This document shows, in pieces, positions 59,559 to 64,000 of a DNA stretch of 64,000 bases (position 1 is the stretch's first letter; every line of letters starts with the position of its first letter). Origin of the DNA: Mesorhizobium japonicum MAFF 303099 (GTDB lineage: Bacteria > Pseudomonadota > Alphaproteobacteria > Rhizobiales > Rhizobiaceae); NCBI RefSeq assembly GCF_000009625.1, contig NC_002678.2, positions 2,046,001 to 2,110,000 on the forward strand. Direction: 5' to 3'. A model generated the notes under the pieces. It was given only the letters and a program-made list of their open reading frames with translations, did no database searches and was not told the origin of the DNA. A program made the position numbers and the translations under genes.

Positions 59559-61175
59559 ATGCAGATCTATGACTTCATCATCGTCGGCTCCGGCTCGGCC
59601 GGCTCGGTGCTCGCCGAGAGACTGTCGGCCTCGGGCCGCTTCTCGGTGCTGGTGCTGGAGGCCGGCGGCACGGACCGGCGCTTCTACGTGCAGATGCCGC
59701 TCGGCTATGGCAAGACCTTCTTCGACCCGGCGGTCAACTGGAACTACAAGACGGAAGCCGATCCCGGTCTCGGCGGCAATGTCGACCACTGGCCGCGCGG
59801 CAAGCTGCTCGGCGGCTCGAGTTCGATCAACGCCATGGTCTGGATTCGGGGTGCGCGCGAGGATTTCGACGACTGGCGCGCCGCCGGCAATCCCGGCTGG
59901 AGCTATGACGAGCTGTTGCCGATCTTCAAGGCGCTCGAGGACAATGAGGCCGGCGCCGACAGATGGCGCGGCACCGGTGGTCCCCTGCACATCAGCGATA
60001 CGGCCAACGCCGTCCACCCGCTGACAAAGCGTTATCTCGCCGCCGGCCAGCAGGCCGGCCTGCCGCTCAACCCCGATTTCAACGGCGCTGCCCAGGAAGG
60101 CGTCGGCACCTACCAGATCTCGACCAAGAACGGCCGCCGCATGTCCGCCGCGCGCGCCTTCCTGCGCCCGGCGATGAAGCGCGGCAATGTCCGCGTCGAG
60201 ACCAACGCGCTGGCCAGCCGCATCCTGTTCGAAGGCAAACGCGCGGTCGGCATCGAATATCTGCAGAACGGTCAGACGAAGACGGCGCGGGCCGGCCGCG
60301 AGGTGATCCTCTCCGCCGGCTCGATCAACTCGCCGCAGCTGCTGCAATTGTCGGGCGTCGGCCCCTCGGCGCTTCTGAAAGGGCTGGGCATCGCTGTCGT
60401 CCACGCCAACGAGAATGTCGGTGCGCATCTGCAGGACCATGTCGGCATCAACTACACCTTCAAGGGCAAGGTGCCGACGCTCAACCAGATCCTGCGTCCC
60501 TGGTGGGGCAAGCTGCTGGTCGGCATGCAGTACATACTGACGCGCTCGGGACCGCTGTCGCTGTCGATGAACCATGGCGGCGGTTTCTTCCGCACCGACC
60601 CGGCGTTCTCGCGCCCCAACATGCAGCTCTATTTCCAGGCCTTCTCGACGGTCATCCCGAAGAGCGGCGAGCGGCCGATCCTGACGCCGGACCCATGGCC
60701 GGGCTTCTCCATCGGCCTGTCCAATTGCCGCCCGTCGAGCCGGGGCGAGATCATGATCCGCTCCAGCAATCCGCTGGACTATCCGAAGATCACCGCCAAT
60801 GCCTATTCTACCAATGCCGATGTCGAGGAGATGCTGGCGGCGGTGAAGTTCGTGCGCAAGATCGCCTCGATGCCAGCGTTGGCGGAAATCATCCAGGAGG
60901 AAGTCCTGCCCGGCCCGTCGATCCAGTCGGACGCCGACCTGATCACCGATTTCAGGAAACGCTCCGGCACTGTCTATCACCCGGTCTCGACCTGCCGCAT
61001 GGGGCCCGATCCCACGCGCGCCGCCGTCGATCCGCGTCTGAAGGTGCATGGGCTTGAAGGCTTGCGCGTCATCGACGCCTCGATCTTTCCCGACAACATC
61101 ACCGGCAACACCAACGCCGCCTCGGTCATGACCGGGTGGAAGGGTGCCGAACTGGTTCTGGAGGACCAAAAATGA
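59559..61175 (+). CDS. GMC family FAD oxidoreductase (choline-dehydrogenase-like)
   Basis: 538 residues. N-terminal FAD motif F-I-I-V-G-S-G-S-A-G-S-V-L, the GMC signature 1 around G-K-L-L-G-G-S-S-S-I-N-A-M, signature 2 near G-S-I-N-S-P-Q-L-L-Q-L-S-G-V-G-P, and the catalytic His in Y-H-P-V-S-T-C-R-M-G with the C-terminal N-P-like N-T-N-A-A-S-V-M. It oxidises an alcohol or sugar. The gene overlaps the next by four bases (ATGA). First gene of a three-gene coupled operon. Confidence 0.9.
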   Translation: MQIYDFIIVGSGSAGSVLAERLSASGRFSVLVLEAGGTDRRFYVQMPLGYGKTFFDPAVNWNYKTEADPGLGGNVDHWPRGKLLGGSSSINAMVWIRGAREDFDDWRAAGNPGWSYDELLPIFKALEDNEAGADRWRGTGGPLHISDTANAVHPLTKRYLAAGQQAGLPLNPDFNGAAQEGVGTYQISTKNGRRMSAARAFLRPAMKRGNVRVETNALASRILFEGKRAVGIEYLQNGQTKTARAGREVILSAGSINSPQLLQLSGVGPSALLKGLGIAVVHANENVGAHLQDHVGINYTFKGKVPTLNQILRPWWGKLLVGMQYILTRSGPLSLSMNHGGGFFRTDPAFSRPNMQLYFQAFSTVIPKSGERPILTPDPWPGFSIGLSNCRPSSRGEIMIRSSNPLDYPKITANAYSTNADVEEMLAAVKFVRKIASMPALAEIIQEEVLPGPSIQSDADLITDFRKRSGTVYHPVSTCRMGPDPTRAAVDPRLKVHGLEGLRVIDASIFPDNITGNTNAASVMTGWKGAELVLEDQK

Positions 61176-62386
61176 AGATCACCGACGTCAAGACCTGGGT
61201 TGTCGGCAACCCGCCGCCCGGCATCGGCGGCAAGTATTTCATCTTCGTCAAACTGACCACCGACGGCGGCGTGGTCGGTTATGGCGAAGCCTACAACGCT
61301 ACCTTCTCCGCCCATGTCACGGCGAAAATGGTCGAGGACATGGCCGAGCGCTATCTCGTCGGCCGCGACCCGCACGACATCGAGAACTTCTTCCGCCGCG
61401 CCTATTCCTCCGGCTTCACCCAGCGTCCCGATGTTTCCGGCATGGGCTGCTTCTCGGCACTGGAAATGGCCTGCTGGGACATCATCGGCAAGGAGGCCAA
61501 CAAGCCGGTCTACAAACTGCTCGGCGGCCAGGTGCACGAGACGCTGCGCTCCTACACCTACCTCTATCCGCACACGGGCAGCGTCCATTCGGAGGACGCG
61601 CCGGACGGCAGGAATGTCTACAACGACCCAGAACTGGCGGCGGCCTGCGCGCTCGAATATGTCGAGCAGGGGTTCAATGCCGTCAAGCTCGACCCGGCCG
61701 GTCCCTATACCGCCTTCGACGGCCATCAGCCGCGCCTGCTCGACATCGATGTCTCCACCCGGATGATCAAGGCGATCCGCGAGGCGGTCGGCACCCGCGC
61801 CGACATATTGTTCGGCACGCACGGCCAGTTCACCGCGTCGGGCGCGCTGCGCATGGCCCGCGCCATCGAGCCCTATGATCCCTTGTGGTTCGAGGAGCCG
61901 GTACCGCCCGACATGCCGGAGGTGATGGCGCAGGTCGCCCGCGGTACCTCCATCCCGATCGCCACCGGCGAACGGCTGACGACCAAGTTCGAATTCGCCC
62001 GCGTCATCGAAAACCGTGCCGCGACCATATTGCAGCCGGATCTCGGCCGCTCTGGCGGCATCCTCGAAACCAAAAAGATCGCGGCCATGGCCGAGGCCTA
62101 TCACATCCAGGTCGCGCCGCATTGCTATTGCGGCCCGATCGTCGGCGCCGCCAACATCCAGCTGGCGGTGACGCTGCCCAACTTCCTCATCCTGGAATCG
62201 CTGAAGCAGTGGGACGGCTTCCACGCCACGCTCTTGAAGAAGAAGATCGAATGGCAGGACGGCAACGTCATCCCGTCGAAGGAACCGGGGCTGGGCGTCG
62301 AGCTCAACGAAGCGGTCTGCGATGCCCATCCCTACACCGGCAAGGATTTGCACCTGCAGATGATGCAGACCCCGTTGATGCCGTGA
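61172..62386 (+). CDS. Enolase-superfamily (mandelate racemase/sugar-acid dehydratase-like) protein
   Basis: 404 residues. N-terminal capping domain, then the (beta/alpha)7-beta barrel. Catalytic and metal residues are visible: A-V-K-L-D-P-A-G, metal Glu in F-E-E-P-V-P, A-T-G-E-R-L, D-L-G-R-S-G-G and the acid/base His of V-A-P-H-C-Y-C-G. The pattern is that of sugar-acid dehydratases (galactonate/mannonate-type), but the substrate is undetermined. Coupled on both sides: ATGA with the GMC gene and GTGA with the following dehydrogenase. Confidence 0.87.
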   Translation: MKITDVKTWVVGNPPPGIGGKYFIFVKLTTDGGVVGYGEAYNATFSAHVTAKMVEDMAERYLVGRDPHDIENFFRRAYSSGFTQRPDVSGMGCFSALEMACWDIIGKEANKPVYKLLGGQVHETLRSYTYLYPHTGSVHSEDAPDGRNVYNDPELAAACALEYVEQGFNAVKLDPAGPYTAFDGHQPRLLDIDVSTRMIKAIREAVGTRADILFGTHGQFTASGALRMARAIEPYDPLWFEEPVPPDMPEVMAQVARGTSIPIATGERLTTKFEFARVIENRAATILQPDLGRSGGILETKKIAAMAEAYHIQVAPHCYCGPIVGAANIQLAVTLPNFLILESLKQWDGFHATLLKKKIEWQDGNVIPSKEPGLGVELNEAVCDAHPYTGKDLHLQMMQTPLMP

Positions 62387-63300
62387 GCGAGAGCTACGCC
62401 TTCATCGGCCTCGGCCATCTCGGCGGCAACCTTGCCCCCAGCCTGATCCGCAACGGTTTTGCGATCACCGTCTTCGACCGCGACCCGGCTGCCGTCGAGC
62501 GCCTCGTGACGCTCGGCGCCACGGCGGCGAACAGCCCGGCCGAGGCGGCGGCGCGAGCCGGCAATGCCATCACTTGCCTGCCCTCGCCGAAAATCAGCGA
62601 AGCAGTGCTTGCCGGTCCCGGCGGCTTGCTCGAAGGTTTGCCGAAGGGCGGCACCTGGATCGAGATGTCGACCAATGGCCGCGACGAAATCATGCGCCTT
62701 GCCGCCCTCGCCTCGGCCGAAGGCGTCGAGACACTGGAATGCCCGGTCACCGGCGGCGTGCATCTGGCGGCGGTAGGAAAGATCACCGCGCTGGTCGGCG
62801 GCGATGCCGCGCTTTACGAACGCCATCGCGCGGCCATCGAGGCGATGTGCGCGCGCTCCTTCCTGATGGGGCCGATCGGCTCGGCCGCGGTGATCAAGGT
62901 GATCACCAACATGCTCGCCTTCATCCATCTCGTCGCCGCCGGCGAGGCACTGATGCTGGCCAAGCAGGGCGGCCTTGACCTCGCCCAATCCTACCACGCC
63001 ATCGTTGCCTCCTCCGGCAACAGCTTCGTCCACGAGACCGAAAGCCAGTTGGTGCTCAACGGCTCCTACGACATCGGCTTCACCATGGACCTGGCGCTGA
63101 AGGACCTCGGTTTTGCGTTGGGCATGGGCAAGGATTTCGGCGTGCCGCTGGAGCTGGCATCCCGCGTCAATGCAATTTTTGAAAAGGGCAAGGCGGCCTA
63201 TGGCGGCGGCGCCTGGTCGACCCAGATCGTCAAATTGCTCGAGGATGCCGTCGGCACCGACCTGCGCGCACCCGGTTTTCCAGCCAGACTGGAAATCTGA
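62383..63300 (+). CDS. 3-hydroxyisobutyrate dehydrogenase-like NAD(P) oxidoreductase
   Basis: 305 residues from a GTG start that overlaps the preceding stop (GTGA). Rossmann motif F-I-G-L-G-H-L-G-G-N-L, substrate-binding C-P-V-T-G-G-V-H-L-A, and the catalytic Lys in G-S-A-A-V-I-K-V-I-T-N-M with the second domain of the beta-hydroxyacid dehydrogenase family. Likely oxidises or reduces a 3-hydroxyacid or tartronate-semialdehyde-like product of the dehydratase upstream. An earlier start would run through the enolase gene. Confidence 0.9.
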   Translation: MSESYAFIGLGHLGGNLAPSLIRNGFAITVFDRDPAAVERLVTLGATAANSPAEAAARAGNAITCLPSPKISEAVLAGPGGLLEGLPKGGTWIEMSTNGRDEIMRLAALASAEGVETLECPVTGGVHLAAVGKITALVGGDAALYERHRAAIEAMCARSFLMGPIGSAAVIKVITNMLAFIHLVAAGEALMLAKQGGLDLAQSYHAIVASSGNSFVHETESQLVLNGSYDIGFTMDLALKDLGFALGMGKDFGVPLELASRVNAIFEKGKAAYGGGAWSTQIVKLLEDAVGTDLRAPGFPARLEI

Positions 63301-63393
63301 CCGGAGACCGGAAAACCAAGCAATTTCATTTGCTTGAATCGATAGCCGGATTCAGTTTCAAAAAGACTTGAATCAATCTGGCAACGCCTTGAT
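63301..63393. other. Convergent gap with an inverted repeat
   Basis: TTGAATCAA-x12-TTGATTCAA (about 63368-63397) reaches into the stop region of the convergent lipid-kinase gene. It may be a terminator, but no T tract follows directly. Confidence 0.45.
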
Positions 63394-64000
63394 TCAATAT
63401 CTGAGCGTCAGCGCGCCAGGTAGGATCTCGAAGGTCGCCGGTATGCGCCCGGGCGACTCACCGTCTATGTCCACCAGCGCGCCGTTCTTTTCCACATCGT
63501 CGAGCGGTTCGACAACCACTTTCTTGCCGCGCAGGATGGTGATTGCCGGATGGTTGCGGTGCCGGCCGCCATAGAGCAGGCGGATGTCCCAGATCAGCTT
63601 CAGCTTACCTGCCGCGCGCAGGATGACGATGTCGAATTGCCCGTCGGTGAGCTCGGCATCCGGCGCGATCATCATGCCGCCGCCGAAGAACTTGCCGTTG
63701 GCCACCGCCACCAGCGCCATGCGCGCCTCGACCGGAGCGCCGTCGTCGACGGTGATCCGCACATGCTGGAAGCGGTAGCGGATGAACTCGACCACGGTGC
63801 GCCACAGGAACAGCGCCTTGGCCGACATCTTGCCCTTTCGCTTGTCGGCATTGACGGCGCGATCGGTGGCGCCCGACAGGCCGAGGCTGGCGATGTTGAT
63901 GAAGTGGCGGCTAGCCAGTGCGCCATGGTCGTCGATATAGCAGATGCGGCCGGCATCGACCTTGCGGCCCTCTGCCCCGGCGATCCGCTTCAAGGTCGCG
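63394..64000 (-). CDS. Diacylglycerol/sphingosine kinase family protein, partial (3' part)
   Basis: About 202 codons of the C-terminal part; the N-terminus lies beyond the window. It contains F-I-N-I-A-S-L-G-L-S-G, the V-A-N-G-K-F-F-G-G-G-M-M-I-A-P-D-A motif and D-G-Q-F-D-I-V-I-L, typical of the YegS/BmrU-like lipid kinases (DAGK_cat plus C-terminal domain), and E-S-P-G-R-I-P-A-T-F-E-I at the end. It phosphorylates lipid substrates at the membrane. The GGDG motif is outside the window. Confidence 0.85.
   Translation of the reverse strand, partial: ATLKRIAGAEGRKVDAGRICYIDDHGALASRHFINIASLGLSGATDRAVNADKRKGKMSAKALFLWRTVVEFIRYRFQHVRITVDDGAPVEARMALVAVANGKFFGGGMMIAPDAELTDGQFDIVILRAAGKLKLIWDIRLLYGGRHRNHPAITILRGKKVVVEPLDDVEKNGALVDIDGESPGRIPATFEILPGALTLRY

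Noticed and set aside
59553..61169. 538-codon minus-strand frame opposite the GMC gene
   Set aside because: Mirror of the GMC coding frame; composition is typical of an antisense shadow, and the plus-strand product has full family signatures.

Overview
The window looks like a chromosomal segment of a rhizobial alphaproteobacterium, most likely Mesorhizobium or a close relative. The grounds are high GC with strong C/G bias at third codon positions, the lsrB-trxB-Lrp neighbourhood typical of Rhizobiales, a PrsD/PrsE-type type I secretion system beside an ExsH-like glycanase, DUF3775 and extensin-like proteins, and many short palindromic intergenic repeats of the rhizobial RIME/REP kind. The genus is an inference. 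I saw no rRNA, tRNA, CRISPR array, intact prophage or intact insertion sequence.

Layout. 0-6.6 kb: two tandem RidA-family proteins, a cupin, a DUF899 thioredoxin-like protein, a GNAT acetyltransferase, an SLT-domain lipoprotein, an O6-alkylguanine-DNA methyltransferase, a small secreted protein and a cold-shock protein. 6.6-7.5 kb: a scar where an IS5-family transposase fragment truncates an antitoxin-like gene. 7.5-18.4 kb: LysR/NTF2-like/SDR cluster, GST, two coupled EAL phosphodiesterases, aspartate aminotransferase, a drug-efflux MFS with its TetR regulator and an operator between them, a cupin and a GGDEF-EAL protein. 18.6-21.4 kb: an EF-G-like GTPase lacking the catalytic histidine, then a 730-bp gene-free stretch that appears to encode one or two small RNAs on the minus strand. 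21.4-24.8 kb: a methyltransferase, lsrB, trxB and an Lrp regulator.

25-32.3 kb is an LPS inner-core block. It holds hldE, gmhA and gmhB on minus and hldD, waaF and waaC on plus, together the full ADP-heptose synthesis and transfer route, with a LaaE/LgtF-like glycosyltransferase nearby (more commonly written WaaE/LgtF). 32.4-41 kb: greA, a TPR protein, DUF3775, two extensin-like proteins with LAS metallopeptidase signatures, an LssY_C protein, an alcohol dehydrogenase with LysR, and a CorC-like CBS membrane protein. 41-45.6 kb: a type I secretion ABC transporter and adaptor with their probable substrate, an RTX/GH16 endoglycanase. 46-58 kb: an EamA permease, a YciI-ECF sigma pair, an EmrAB efflux pump with an HxlR regulator, two more HxlR regulators beside oxidoreductases, an MBL-fold hydrolase, a Tat-exported sulfite-oxidase-like molybdoenzyme and a tiny secreted protein. 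58-64 kb: thioesterase, purC, a coupled three-gene operon (GMC oxidoreductase, enolase-superfamily dehydratase, 3-hydroxyisobutyrate-dehydrogenase-like enzyme) and a partial lipid kinase.

The most unusual signals are non-coding. One is a family of palindromic repeats whose ends supply the stop codons of flanking genes: three full copies plus one half copy, and at waaC/greA one element ends both convergent genes. The other is a promoter-hairpin-terminator module on the minus strand near 21.1 kb with an anti-Shine-Dalgarno loop.
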